64,000 nt of DNA, from positions 5,461,001-5,525,000 of the forward strand of contig JAPTOF010000020.1 of the NCBI GenBank assembly GCA_028554755.1, given 5' to 3'. This DNA is from Cordia subcordata (lineage: Eukaryota > Streptophyta > Magnoliopsida > Boraginales > Cordiaceae). The position numbers and the translations under genes are program-made. This document shows positions 23,413 through 52,989 of the stretch, piece after piece (position 1 is the first letter of the stretch; every line of letters starts with the position of its first letter). Below the pieces are notes generated by a model. The model was not told the origin of the DNA. It ran no database searches and saw nothing but the letters and a program-made list of their open reading frames with translations.

Positions 23413-23555
23413 CGTGAGCGAGACTGGTATTGTAAGCATAATAACAATTAGTTGGGTTGACCATTTTGGGCTTGCTTGGGCCCTCAAACCAACTAGCCCA
23501 AAATAGTCAATTGAAGTAGTTATAATTTATACTTACAACACCAGTCTCGCTCACG
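23413..23555. repeat. Fold-back element, ~143 bp
   Basis: Outer arms CGTGAGCGAGACTGG and CCAGTCTCGCTCACG are perfect inverted repeats. Inside them TTGTAAGCATA pairs with TATACTTACAA, and GACCATTTTGGGCT pairs imperfectly with AGCCCAAAATAGTC. The whole folds into a long hairpin. Non-coding, probably a MITE. It lies just outside the right end of the MULE. Confidence 0.75.
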
Positions 23556-23733
23556 AACCTAAAATCTGAGCTCGGGATGTGACATCATGATCTCTTTTTC
23601 TCACTTGCCATGACCAAGTCGTCTTGAAACGTTTGCAGCGTGATAGTAACAGGAAACTGATATGCATGTATTCATGTTTATCCAATTTATCAAGTTCAGG
23701 CTTCAATTAGATTTGGATCATTAATGTCGACCT

Positions 23734-23802
23734 ATCAAATGTAATGAAGAAATAATGAAAAAATGACCAATCAAATGTAATGAAGAAATAATGAAAAAAT
23801 GT
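23734..23802. repeat. Two-copy 36-bp tandem repeat
   Basis: ATCAAATGTAATGAAGAAAT starts at 23734 and again at 23770; the two 36-bp units are nearly identical, so this is a recent slippage event. It lies 3' of the first beta-glucosidase gene. Confidence 0.85.
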
Positions 23803-24020
23803 AATAGCACATTGCAGCATTTGTTTGAATGGTTCTATAACTTTTCCAGGAATAGAAACATGTCTAGTACTAGGATAATCAAGTTGTTTACAACATTTCA
23901 TATCCTCCAAATCACTATGGCTGCTCAATATTTTCTTTCTGTACTCGATCTTAATTGTTTCCTTGCCTTTTCTCCCCCCACTTTTTGGTTCATCTTTGTG
24001 GGATAAACTTGCAGCTTCAC

Positions 24021-30515
<6,495 letters not shown>

Positions 30516-30526
30516 CTCCAATTAAG

Positions 30527-30527
<1 letters not shown>

Positions 30528-30565
<38 letters not shown>
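30528..30565. repeat. (AT)n microsatellite in the promoter of beta-glucosidase gene 1
   Basis: About 38 bp of alternating AT within ~15 bp upstream of the ATG at 30515. A second AT tract of ~23 bp lies at 30663-30685. Both are in the leader or promoter and should be length-polymorphic. Confidence 0.85.
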
Positions 30566-30569
<4 letters not shown>

Positions 30570-33500
30570 ATATAATTAATTACAAGTAATTCTTTTATTT
30601 TCTCTGTGTTGATAGATGAATTTGTATATATGGATGATCAAAGTTAAATGGATAAAGAGTTGTTATATATATATATATATATATACAGCGTAAAGAAAAA
30701 GTTGGGTGGGTGATGCAGAATGGTTGTTGAGTAAAGCGCATCCGTGGAGCTGCCGAATTTAGAGAGAGAGAGAGAATTGAGTCGTAAGACAATTAAAGTT
30801 TGGTAATGATGGTGGTGGCGACCGAGGGTGGAGTACTGTTCATAGCTTGCTCATGCATGTGCCCATATATACACAAATAAACACATGAATTTACAAGTCT
30901 CAAGTTTGAATTGTTATTGACGTAAGAAATATATACATACATATATATGTATATAAAAGGATTATGATTAATTTATTTGAATGTTGATCATATAATAAAC
31001 AAATATATCAATATTTACTCTATAATTAAGATTAAATTTTTAAATGAGATGGTAACTCTAATATAATATCAGAACGCAAAATTAAAAATTACCCTTTTGA
31101 AAACATTAAACATTCTACGAACAAGTTTCAAAAACAATCCCCATCCCACATGATTTATGAAGGGGCGTGTTAATATAAAAAATCTCTATAAACTTAAAAT
31201 TTTAGATGGTATCATAACTCTAACAAATATTAAAATATAAAAACTCTCTCAACTTCATCCATAATTAGAAGAAATGGCAAATCTAACAAATATAAAAATA
31301 TGAAAAATCTCTCCACGGAACAACTTTCTTATTGTACTAAGTAATCTTTTATAAAGAAAATTCCAAATTATAATGCTACCAATTGAGGAATCCAGCAGAC
31401 ATATCATTTGATGATCTTCCGTTTATATATCTCATTAGATGATCTAATTAAATTTTAGATTAGGCAGATGTGCTATATATGCTAATTAAACCACACATAC
31501 GTTATGGACAGCGAATATGCTGAAGTTTTCTTCTAGCGCATGCAGCATTGCTGATGCAGCGCATACATCATTGCTGATGCAGACTCATTCTTTGATTATT
31601 GTAATGGTTAACTATATATTACTTAATAATTATTCTTGTTAAATGTAATAAATAAATAAAATCATACTTTTTTTACATACTTAACCTTTTATATGACATG
31701 GTAACTCTATTGTAGCATAGAACTAGCCAAATCATAAATTTGCATCTCGTGACTTCCCATTTAAAAATTTTAAATTTGTCCACATACAAAGTTCAAAATG
31801 AACCATAGCTTCACACAAAAGATTTTAGATGAGATAGTAATTCTATGGACCCGTAATATGCTTTAACGATGTGTCATCTTTTACATAGAATAGAATGCTT
31901 ACAAGGCATGTAACTATGTCACAAACATACAGTTGCCATTCTTTCACATTGTTACTTAATTCCTAAGAAAGTACGTATTTCATGTAGTCAAGCAATTGTA
32001 CATATATATCAAAGTTCAACTGTGAAAGCCCATTACATAATCAATTAAGATGGAAACAAGAACAAGAATTAATGAATGCTAAGCTTCCTTTACTTTCCAC
32101 ATATCGATTTTGACGATTAATTAGAATAAGTTAATTATCCTATCAAAATTAAGCATCACTTATTGACAAATTATGCGATGATATTAAGATAAGTTTCTGT
32201 AAGGTTCCATGAAGTTATATTATGCATAAATTTAACCTCCGCCATAGTTGGAGGATATATATATATAAAAAAAGGAACTAAATTGATATACTTGGAGCAT
32301 CAACGCTCTTTTTAATTTCTTCGATAAGAAACTCATTCTACCCAGAATTATATTAAATCCTGCTAAAGTTGCAAAATATGTTCGCGTGTTTGTGAGTTCT
32401 AGAGATTCTGAACTCGAAAAAATTATACCGATGAAGATAGTTATGCTGTGTTGTTGGTCAGATTAACTTTTAAGTCCAAAGAACACTTTTATCAAACACC
32501 TACCAACTACTTATAGGTGATAAAAGCTTAACCTATAAGCTGATGGGGCCAACTTAAAGGTTTGGCAGAGTGAATTGTGTTTCTGCTCAGTTCAAAGGAT
32601 CATTTACCCTTTTTTGCTTTTTGGTGAATATAAGCTCATTTAACAAACACCTACAAATTGCATATAGGAGATATAGAATAACTTATAAGCACTTTGGACC
32701 GACCTACAAGTTTGACCAAGCACCCTCAAACATTGTAGTGAAAAAAATTAACTCTTGCAGATTAATATTACTTAATTAATAACTTATTGAGCCTTATGAA
32801 TCTTTGTCTTGAATGTATTCTTGGTGCTACATAGAAATACTTAGTGGAAGACACTCATAGGTGTAGTAAGAAGATCAATCTACATGTCAGTTTCAGAACC
32901 TTCAATTCAATTTGACATTCCAATGTGAATAAAATTTCTGAGTATTGTTGATTTTTACGAACAAGTGATTTATAATTGAGAAAGACAAAATGCATGTTGC
33001 CCAATAGTTTGCCTTATCAACTAGTTGATTATTCCCTATATTTTAAAACTTATCACATTGCTCTCTGTGCTTTTCAAAAGGCAGCACAAAATATCTTGTC
33101 TTGATGTTTTCCATTCAAATTAACTTCTTATGCATCAAAGACGGTTTCTTTTGCATTTACGAGCGTCAAAACTTGCAATTTGTTATATATTTTTACCAAA
33201 ATACTTTTAGTTTTTGTCAATGATGTTCAAATAATAATAAGAAAAAAGAGGCAATTATGTGCCATTTTTGGAAAAATACAAGAAAATAATGTAATAAATC
33301 TTAAAAACACAAGAGTATAATTAGCTAACTACACAATTCACAAGTGGTAATTAACTAATTAAACAAACTACAGGGGGTAAAGTGCCTCCTAAAGTACAAG
33401 GAAGGAGTGTTGTATGTTTAAAAACACAAGAAATAATCAGTTAATTAGACAAACCACCATCTCAAATGTATTTGTTAATATGGTATCAAAAATGAACCTT

Positions 33501-33946
33501 TTGAAATGCCAAATCATTTAATATCCAATGTTGCTTGAAACTTTATTCTTAAAATTAATTTCAGCCGCTTATAACAATCTACTACTAAATGTGTTACATT
33601 GCATGCCTAAATTGGTCTGATCATGCAAGATAAAAATCCAGGTATCAAAAACTCAACAGAAGCCATGCAATGTTTGAAACTAACACCACACTGGAGAGTG
33701 CCTCCATGGCATGCTTGAACTTTTACATTAACTGATGGATCGGAGATAACAACACGTGGCAGCACTCCTTTTGAATGGTTCTGCAAATCATTTTTCCGGG
33801 AACAGACCATACATATCCAATACTCTATCAAACTAATCAAGCTGCTGATAAAATTCATGTCAGTCAATCAAAAATCATGGCTGCTCATTTTATTTCCACA
33901 CTTGATCTTAATTCTTTTCCACTTGCAGCTTCTTTTTTGCGGTCAT
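30566..33946. other. Intergenic between beta-glucosidase genes 1 and 2
   Basis: Promoter of gene 1 on the left, 3' flank of gene 2 on the right. AT-rich. It contains fragments of a dispersed repeat (around 31020-31080, 31150-31250, 31680 and 31820) with the phrase AGATGAGATGGTAACTCTAA. Two diverged direct copies of a segment with CAAACACCTAC and ACTTATAAGC lie near 32490 and 32640. No gene seen. Confidence 0.55.
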
Positions 33947-39517
<5,571 letters not shown>

Positions 39518-40093
39518 AACTCTCTCAGATATTATCAAGAAGATATTAGAAGAATGCATGGACAAGAAGATACATAGAAGACTAGTACTTCATCACTGAA
39601 AAAAACCAAAAGGGAAAAAGGGTTGGCCACGTGATGTACATTGGTTTTTGAGTCACAACCATGGAGCTGCAGTGTGACATTAATAGAAGCTTGTGTTTTT
39701 TATTATTTTCCTTTTTTCTTTTTTTTTTCTTTTTGGTCCTCCTTTTTTTTGAAAAAAAGTGGAAATATTTTCATACACTTGCCCTTATTTGTGGGTACAG
39801 CACTCACTATTTTATGATTTTTTTTTGTCTCGTTCTCAATTGATTTCTTGTCTTTTTCATGATATCTTCAGCAAGTGGATGAGTCCATTTGTCTCGTTTC
39901 TGGAAGTGCGTCATGGCTAGAAATAATTAACAAGAAGGATTCCTCCTCAGCACGTGTTTTTCTTCTTGGTTGGCTAGGCATGTCAGACTTCTTCCCCCAT
40001 TGAGATGAGATTTCTTTCATGGGGATTGCAGATCCAAGTTGATGGGTAAGTCATGGTGCGCAAGTTTAAAATTGCAGCAAGATTTGGAGAGTG

Positions 40094-40203
40094 TTTGACT
40101 TTGCTTATTTTGGGTGCTTATAAGTATTTAAAAAAAATATCTTTTTACGTGTTTTTTATTATTTGAGTGTTTATAAATACCAAATAAGCAAAGACAAACA
40201 CCG
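40094..40203. mobile_element. Short fold-back MITE, ~110 bp
   Basis: GTGTTTGACTTTGCTTATTT at the left is mirrored at the right by AAATAAGCAAAGACAAACAC, an almost perfect inverted repeat around an AT-rich centre. It lies between the two segmental duplication units. Confidence 0.7.
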
Positions 40204-40771
40204 TAGTAGTGTCGGATATGGATATAAATCTCAGTGGATATTGAAATGTTGTTGTCAACATATTTGACTCCTCGTAACAAGGCTAAGTGTCACATACTCA
40301 GAGTTACGGGGACTGTGCTCAGGAGTGAGCATAATTCGGTTACTAATGGATAACCGAATTGAAATAATTATTCGGTTCGAATATTCGGCATTTCAATCTA
40401 GAACTAAATGTGTTAGATTGCATGCGTAAATTTGTCAGATCATGCAACTAAGATAACAATCCAGGTATCAAAAACTCAACAGAAACCAGAATATAATGTT
40501 TGAAATTAACACCACTCTCTGCCTCCATGGCATGCTTGGACTAATAACATTAATTGGTGAATTCTGAGATAACAATACATGGCAGCGATCATTTTGAACA
40601 GTTCTGCAAATGATTTTTTTCCAGGAAAAGACCATACATATCCAATACTCCATCAAAATAATCAAGCTGCTGATAAAATTCATATCAGTCAATCAAAAAT
40701 AATGGCTGCTCATTTTGTTTCCACGCTCGGTCTTAATCCTTTTCCACCTGAAGCTTCTTTTTCACGTTCAT

Positions 40772-45714
<4,943 letters not shown>

Positions 45715-45984
45715 AACTCTCTCAGATAATATGTATAGTTATCTGATAAGAAAATATCAAAATGATAGAAGAAACTATAGAAGTTTTTGTTCTCTTTGCT
45801 TTGTCTATATATGAATGCATGGACGAGAAGATAAATAGAAGAGTGGTATTACTTCATCATTGAAAAAAAATTTAAAAAAAAGAAAAAGGGTTGGCCACGT
45901 GATGTACATTGGTTGTTGAGTTACCACCCTGGAGCTGTGGTGGTGACATTAATAGAAGCTTGAGCTTTTTCTATATTTCTTTTT

Positions 45985-46213
45985 GCTTTGATTGACTTTT
46001 TTTTTAAATATTTTTTTAATAATTTTTAAAAAATTATTTTTTTTTTAAAAGCTGACAATTCTGACTTCTAAAAAAAGTTGTATTTGAGCTTTTTTCGAAA
46101 TTTAAACTTTTTTAAAAACCAAATCAAATAGTTATTAGACAAATAATATAAATTTTTCAAAAAAAAAAATATTCTTTCTAAAAAATAACCAATCCAAACA
46201 AGCACTTAGTGCT
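45985..46213. mobile_element. MITE of the GTTTGGATTGGCTTTT family, copy 2, in the pseudogene 3 promoter
   Basis: The left end (GCTTTGATTGACTTTTTTTT) is mirrored by the right end (AATAACCAATCCAAACAAGC). The equivalent place in duplicate unit A (about 39720-39755) lacks the insert while both flanks align, so this is a bona fide insertion after the duplication. Confidence 0.65.
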
Positions 46214-46614
46214 CTTTTCGTTGAAAAACAGTGGGATATTTTCATACACTTCCCTTATTGGCGGGTGCGGCAGTGCTCATCATTTTATGAGTTTTTTTTT
46301 TTTTCCCCTTGTTTTCTCAATTCAATTTCACATGAGGTCATTTTCAGTATTTTAAGAGGACAAACATAGAATGGACACAAGAAAACGAAGAATTCTTTGT
46401 CTTTTCATGAAATCTTCAACAAGAAGTGGATGAGTTCGTTTGTCTGTCTCGTTTTTGGAAGTGTGTCATGGTACCGTTACAGACTTTTTTTTTAAAATAT
46501 TTTTTTAACAACTATTTAATTTGTCGTTCAAAATCAATTTTTAAAAATTATTAGAAAAAATATTTTTAAAAAAATTCAATCCAAATGATTCATGTTACAT
46601 TAGTTATGGACTTA

Positions 46615-46803
46615 TATTGATTGGCTTTTTTCTATAAAAAATACTTTTTTAACCTTAAAAAAACTCATTTTTTATAGTAAGTATTTATATTAAATTTCAA
46701 AAAAAATAAAATTCTATAAAAAAAATTCAGTTTCACCTTTTTTTTTAGAATTTAAAATTTTTACTTTCTCAAATACTTTTGGAAAAAGCCATCCCCACTA
46801 GCG
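46615..46803. mobile_element. Degenerate MITE of the same family, copy 3
   Basis: Left TTGATTGGCTTTTTTCTA and right GGAAAAAGCCATCCCCACTA form a weak inverted repeat around A/T runs. Non-coding. Assignment to the family rests on the end motif only. Confidence 0.4.
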
Positions 46804-49397
46804 CTAAATAAATTACAAAGATAAACCTGAAAACAAAGTTCATAAAATATGTGTACATGTCTGTATGTGTGTGTGTATATATATATATGTACACACACAT
46901 AAGTGGGCCAAAGTAGCCGAAAGCATCACAAAACAACAACACTAGAGACCAAGGGAACGGCCCATTAAGACGAATCCGTAAACTCACAAACAGTAAACAC
47001 CACCAAAAGCAGCAGAAACCACGCTACATATTGATGGTAACAAGTGGAGCTCAACGGCGGCGCGCATGAACAACACCACTGGAGGGTAAGACCTCAGCCC
47101 TGCTTGCACCTATTGGAAAAACCACCCCTAATTGGGAGGATGGGATTAGATTTTTTTTTTTTATTTGGGGGGGCATTTGAAGGATTAGGGTTTAGGGTTT
47201 TATATTTTTGAAAACCTCCCAGAAATACAACACACACACACACACACACACTCTCTCTCTCTCTCTCTCTCAGATAGACGCTCTCCTACTGAAGGATTCG
47301 GTACTTCTTATTTATGTTGTTAGTTGAATAGTTTTGTAATTTATATTATTTAATGCTGGTTATTTTGTATATTTTTTCGAATATTTTCTGAGTGATGATT
47401 GTAACGAATATATATTTACTTAAGGGGAGAATTGTTGTCTTGTGATTGTGAAATATATGTTTCGTTATTTGTCCACAAAGATTCTCCTTTTAGCTTTCTT
47501 TCCCCCCCCCCCCCCAAGTTTGATTGTGTATCTGTTTTAATCTTAATTTTTTTACACTTGTTTTATTTTGTGAATTACTATTTAAACTGATTTGTTATTT
47601 TGTTTTTATATTTAATAGTTCGTATAGATATTCGCTGATATTTGATGTCTAATTGGATCCGATTCCATAGGTAGTTTTCATATTGTCAGATTCAAATTTG
47701 ACAAATGGTTGTATTAATCAGGTTCGGGTTTGTATAGTTGTCATCCTACACGTATGCAAAGCTTATGCTTGTAGCTCGGCCGAAAAGAAATAAAAAGCTT
47801 ATGCCTGTGTTGTTTTGTCGTTGTAACTAGAGAATGTTATGAATAGTTTTCAGGACAATTGATTAAAGAAATGAGGGAGAGCTCATTTGGCCAAATTAAC
47901 CAAAACCAAAATTGTTTTGGTTAACTTTAATAAGATCCAAACTTGTATGTATAAGTTGGGCTTTCATTTGATACTATTGTAGGCTGGATTAGCTTTCATT
48001 TTTGCTAGGTGTTAGTTTTTATTACTCTAAATCTGTCACATCCCTTGAAAGTATAATGGGGTAGCTTTGTACATGGAGTTACTGTGATACGGAAGTTTCA
48101 AGAAGGGTGGGATTAACCTTGCGTCTATTATACGCAAGCTTACTTTATTTTTGTGGGAGGCATTCAAAACCGGGAGTTTTTGGTGTAATATTTAGAAAAT
48201 ATTCATTGAAAAATATAAGAAATATGTAAACAAATTATTTAAGAAAAAGGAAATGGTAGTTGGAGATATTCAAGTCTGTATGATTCATTCAATTTCTTGG
48301 ATATGTTTAACGAAGTGTATGATTAAAGTTTGCGGTTTGTAATGCTGAACTTGAAAGGTCCAAATATGTTGCATGTCCGATTATTTATTTAATTATCTTG
48401 AAAGAGGAATTTTGTCTTTAAACACATAGAAATTCATGTATATGTGGTAATATGAGATGAATCTTGTTCGGGGGTAATCTGCTATAATCTATTCTATTTT
48501 GGTTACTGACATCGTACATTTACTTGAAGATATCAAAATATATAGTATGTAACAGAAAATAGGGCTCCTGCTGAGGGCTATTTGGTTAATGAAGTCTGTG
48601 AATTTGAAATAGACTGTCTTTCTGTATGTAATATAAAGTTACTAGAATTGGTGATGCTCCTAATATGGGGAAATATTTTCACGGAATTGCTGGATGCAAT
48701 TGAGGAAAATATGATTAAGAGAAGAAAATTTTGAAAGTACTAGCCTACAAGAGTGCATGTGATGTGTGCTTATTGAGTTTCTTGATCTCTAGATATATTT
48801 CTTCCTTTTGTATGCTATATGTTTTGTGCCTATTGTATATCAAATGATGTGTGTACTTTGCTTCCTTTTCTGAGCAATACTACATGAGGGTAACAGTGAT
48901 GAGATGGGGCTAAGTTAGCCAAATGTACATAGCTTCTTGCGTGGGTTCAGCTCGTCAGTATCATAGAATGTTACTTTAGAGTACTCGAGCAGAATAGAAT
49001 AGTCATTCAGTCGTATGATGGGGATGCCATCTGGAAATAACTTCTAAAATATAAATGTGGCAAAGAAACAAGAGTAGACGGCAATTATTAGCTTTAACAG
49101 CATTTGTTGAGCCAAAACTGGACATTAGCCTTATACTTTTTAAGACAAAACCTAAAATTAGCTGAATATGCAACATATTGGATACACATGGTCAATGGTC
49201 AAAGGAAATGTTGAATAAGGCGTTTCTAGTTCTTGTTTTCGGATGAGCTTCTCCCAATTATGTTTCTTGCACGGTACTGATTAAGCATTGCATTGCTTTA
49301 CTAGATAGGACGTTCCTTGGTTTCTCAATGTTTGAAATGTTCATGATGAATTCTTTCAATTCATTGCAGGTAAGATAGCAAATTTAATTATTTGCAA
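46804..49397 (+). other. Promoter, leader exon and leader intron of the KTI12/DRL1 gene
   Basis: No protein gene is seen. A dinucleotide tract (CA)n(CT)n at 47229-47272 probably lies in the leader exon or core promoter. An acceptor (TTCATTGCAG) ends at 49369, 28 bp before the ATG, implying a leader intron of about 2 kb. A 14-base poly-C run lies at 47502-47515. The leader exon limits are not determined. Confidence 0.5.
47229..47272. repeat. Compound (CA)n(CT)n microsatellite
   Basis: About 22 bp of CA followed directly by ~20 bp of CT, upstream of the KTI12/DRL1 coding exon and in its probable leader. Confidence 0.85.
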
Positions 49398-50306
49398 ATG
49401 GCATTGGTTGTTATCTGTGGTCAACCTTGTAGTGGAAAGTCAACATCTGCACTCTATCTATCCGAAGCTCTTAATGATACAGAACCAAAGCCATCTGTCA
49501 GAATTATTGATGAGACTTCTTTTCATCTTGATCGCAACCAAAGCTATGCTAATATGGTTGCAGAAAAGAACGTGAGGGGAGTATTGAGATCCGAAGTTGA
49601 TAGATCTTTGTCAAAAGATAGTATTATCATAGTAGATTCTTTAAATAGCATAAAGGGTTACAGATATGAGCTCTGGTGTTTGGCTCGTGCGGCAGGGATC
49701 AGATATTGTGTGCTCTATTGCAATGTTGAAGAGGCTCAATGTAGACAATGGAACCAGGAACGCAGGGAGCAAGACAAAGCTGCTTACAATGATGAAATAT
49801 TTGAAGATCTAGTCAGAAGGTTTGAAAAGCCAGACAGAAGAAACCGTTGGGATTCGCCATTGTTTGAGTTATGGCCATCTAGAGATGGAATTGTGAAAAG
49901 CTCTCCTGTTTTTGTAGATGCTGTTTCATATCTTACGAAAAAGGTAGACTCCAAAACAAGGGATGTAAAAATCTTACAGCCAACAATTGCAACCCAGAAT
50001 GCGCGTGCATCCAAGGCAAATTCTCTTTATGAAATCGACAAAGCAACTCAAGAAGTTATCACTGCTATAGTAGAAGCACAATCCCATTCACTTGGGGGTC
50101 TGGTCAGTGGCGTATCATTAGGACCACAATTACCAGCCCTCAGTATCTCAAGATCAGTGGGGTTGCCAGAGCTACGTAGACTACGGAGAACCTTCATAAA
50201 ATTGACAGGGCAATCGAGCTTGAGCGGTCCACCTCCACCTTCGGATGCTGATAGCGCGAAGCGGATGTTTGTTGATTACTTAAATAGAGAACTAGGAACA
50301 GGTTAA
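49398..50306 (+). CDS. DRL1: KTI12/DRL1, Elongator-associated P-loop protein
   Basis: An intronless 302-residue frame. It starts at the ATG at 49398 (MALVVICGQPCSGKS). The N-terminus carries a Walker A loop GQPCSGKS at residues 8-15 and is followed by a PSTK/KTI12-like kinase-type domain with IIVDSLNSIKGYRYELWCLA (Walker B-like) and CRQWNQERREQ. The C-terminal half ends with a basic segment (ELRRLRRTFIKLTG) and SAKRMFVDYLNRELGTG, typical of KTI12. In yeast and plants KTI12 works with the Elongator complex, which modifies wobble uridines of tRNAs; Arabidopsis drl1/elongata mutants have narrow leaves and root defects. All core motifs are present and the length is normal, so the gene looks functional. 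Its Arabidopsis neighbours (from memory) are an ELM2 gene and QUL1, as here. Confidence 0.93.
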   Translation: MALVVICGQPCSGKSTSALYLSEALNDTEPKPSVRIIDETSFHLDRNQSYANMVAEKNVRGVLRSEVDRSLSKDSIIIVDSLNSIKGYRYELWCLARAAGIRYCVLYCNVEEAQCRQWNQERREQDKAAYNDEIFEDLVRRFEKPDRRNRWDSPLFELWPSRDGIVKSSPVFVDAVSYLTKKVDSKTRDVKILQPTIATQNARASKANSLYEIDKATQEVITAIVEAQSHSLGGLVSGVSLGPQLPALSISRSVGLPELRRLRRTFIKLTGQSSLSGPPPPSDADSAKRMFVDYLNRELGTG

Positions 50307-51747
50307 GCGAACGAGTGCAGGTAATTATTAGAAAGATTATGGTGCTGCTTGTGTTGTATTGAATTTTTTGATGTATGATTTTTGTTTGTACTTTAAAGAA
50401 GGTACAGGTTTTTCATGATAGCGAAAGACCATCAAAATTGAGACATTAGTTTGCTCCAATGTCAATCCAATTAAAAGAAAATTATTGTTTGGCCCTTCTT
50501 TTGCATTTTGGTCGAGTAGGTATGACGAAAAGAGAGAAGCTTTTGCAGCTTTGTCGAGTGATAATGCATGTCTAACTATTCAAGCTCTATCTGAATTTAA
50601 CTTGATTACAATGATAGAAATTAATAAAGTGCAGGAGGACTAATTGAGAATGAACCCCATGGGCCATTTGGGACCCTTCGATAAAATACAAAACACTTGT
50701 GTTATTTGTTGTAGGCAAGTCCGTTTGGACTGTCGGATGGTGTTAATTTTTATACATCAGTCAAGGATTAAATAATATTTATGATGTAAAGATATATTCG
50801 AACTTGAAATTCTTAATTACGTACGAGTATTCCTAATCATTTCACCACGCTACACCGATCACTTTGCTACGTTACGAGGCTAGGAGAGTCCAGCAATATT
50901 TGTGATGAAGAAATGTTAAGAGTCTCAATTGTAGCCAAGTTTTGATAATTCAATGTATGTTGTGTAGCCATGGCAAAGAACAGGCATTTCAGTTCCTGAA
51001 GTCATAGCATATGTCAATTGGTTCTCAACCGGCAACACAGCTCATCATACTGCAATATCGCTGTAGGATGAGTTCGAAGTGGAAGTGGCAAGTAACATAC
51101 AATTACTTCGTTCGATCGTGATAATTTGAGTTCGAATCATAAAAAACGAGAGATTGGATTAGAGTTGGGAGTTAAAAAAAAAAATTTAATTTATTTAATT
51201 TTCAAGGCTCAAAGAGACAAGACCTCAAAATGAATTATTGACAAAAGACTACTTAAAGGAAAAATAGCTCGTTCGAAAAATTAGGATCCATTCTTTCACC
51301 ATACACGCTTTCATTCTTCAACATTTCATGCTTAACATCTTCTAATCTCATACAAAAAAAATAAAAAAAAATTATGTAACACACACACAGACATATATAT
51401 ACGTATATATATATATATATATATTATTCCAAAAGTGTATATTATTTCTTATCTTTAGGCTGGTTGCCACCACCCACGCCCTTGGTAATGTTCGCATTGG
51501 ATTTTCTCCACGTATCTTATGAAGTTTGCTTTTTAATAAAATAAATAAATAACTCTCCCATTTGGTACCATCATTATGCTCCCAAATAAATTATTTCCCT
51601 CGGACAGATACTGAAAGGCACTCATGCACACAAACCATTTTAAATGTTATGCTTTTTGCGGTCATTAACAAGTCCGGATCTACACCTGTCACCCTAGCAG
51701 ATCCCTAACCTCGGTGGTTCGCAATTTTTAAATTGTAAAGCAATATA

Positions 51748-51781
<34 letters not shown>

Positions 51782-52989
51782 ACAAAATAAAAAGTAAGAA
51801 ATCCGCAAAAAAAAAGTAAGAAGATTGGAAAAGTGTCAGCAACTCAGCAGTTATTCTTCCTTAATAATTGGTCTGCGCCTTGATGTGCGAGCCTTTACTT
51901 TTTGTAACTGGATCCAACATGATAACGGTATTTCTATTTGTTTTTATCAGTGTTTGATTTTGTAGAGATTGATTATTTTTAAAAATAAAATTTAAAAATA
52001 AATATTTAAGTGACTTTCAACAAAAATCAAAACTCTTAAATTGCTCAATTTAATTTTTTTAAAAACCAAAAACAACTTCTAAAACAAATATTTTTTCTTC
52101 AAAAGATCAAACAAGACAGACCTTTATTACCTAGTGTATATTACAATTTGTTCTTACAAATAACTAAAACATATTATTAGATCTGCAATATAATATATAT
52201 ATTCACTTTAAAGGAGGCCTTTGTCAAAAATCGATTGCAAAAGCATCTAGTAGGAAATCATCCCCAGACCACTTATACTTAACCAGTAGATCTTTAGTAA
52301 TTTGTTGGTGCTATTGCCAACGCAATATATCTTGAATCTTACAAAGAATATCACATGTAGAGTAGTTATTATATGCGTCGCTAATTAATAATGCAATGGC
52401 CATTATTAGTCAGAGCCATAATTCATTTATTTTCCGTGCTTATACACAAATTTTACTATGCTCCATAGAAGTTCTCTTACATAGCACATCTTAAATAAGG
52501 TGAAAGATACGTACTTAAAAAAAAAATCTGAAGTCTCTCATCTCCTTCTCTCCCTCTCACTCTCTTCCTGTTTCTTTTTTTTGTCTCTCTCCACCAAAAT
52601 CAAACCATCTGATTCTAAATCGGACATCACCATCGCGATCATCATCTTTGCAAAACCATAACAATTGTCTTCAATCTTCATGTTGGTTTCGTTTTATCGT
52701 CGATGCAAGTTTTCATTGCTATTCTCATTCTCTTTTTTTTTTTAAGTTATTTTCTCAGATCTATAACAATAGATTCGTGTGTGCGTCGTGATGGTGGTAC
52801 TTGTTATGGTAGTGGTGTGTAGTATGTAATTGATGTATACGAGTGACAGGATGGAGGATTTGGTTGTCTAACAAATGATTTAAAATAATGCAGATAAAGT
52901 GTTTGATGTTTTGTTTAAATCAAATTCTTCTATTCCCTGTATTAAAGTTTTGGATATATAATATAAAAATTTTGGAGATATATAATAAT
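50307..52989. other. Intergenic, no gene seen
   Basis: The first ~150 bp is probably KTI12 3' UTR. The rest is AT-rich with (AT)n at about 51404-51424 and (TA)n(TG)n at about 51748-51781. A TC-rich stretch lies near 52540-52600. No coding or RNA signal recognised. Confidence 0.55.

Noticed and set aside
30516..30521. Longer N-terminus of beta-glucosidase gene 1 starting at 30521
   Set aside because: The codon at 30521-30519 is TTG. The first real ATG in frame is at 30515, and it places the hydrophobic signal peptide correctly.
49392..49397. KTI12 start at 49392 and QUL start at 59005
   Set aside because: Both positions are TTG. The ATGs at 49398 and 59011 give the N-termini expected for these families.
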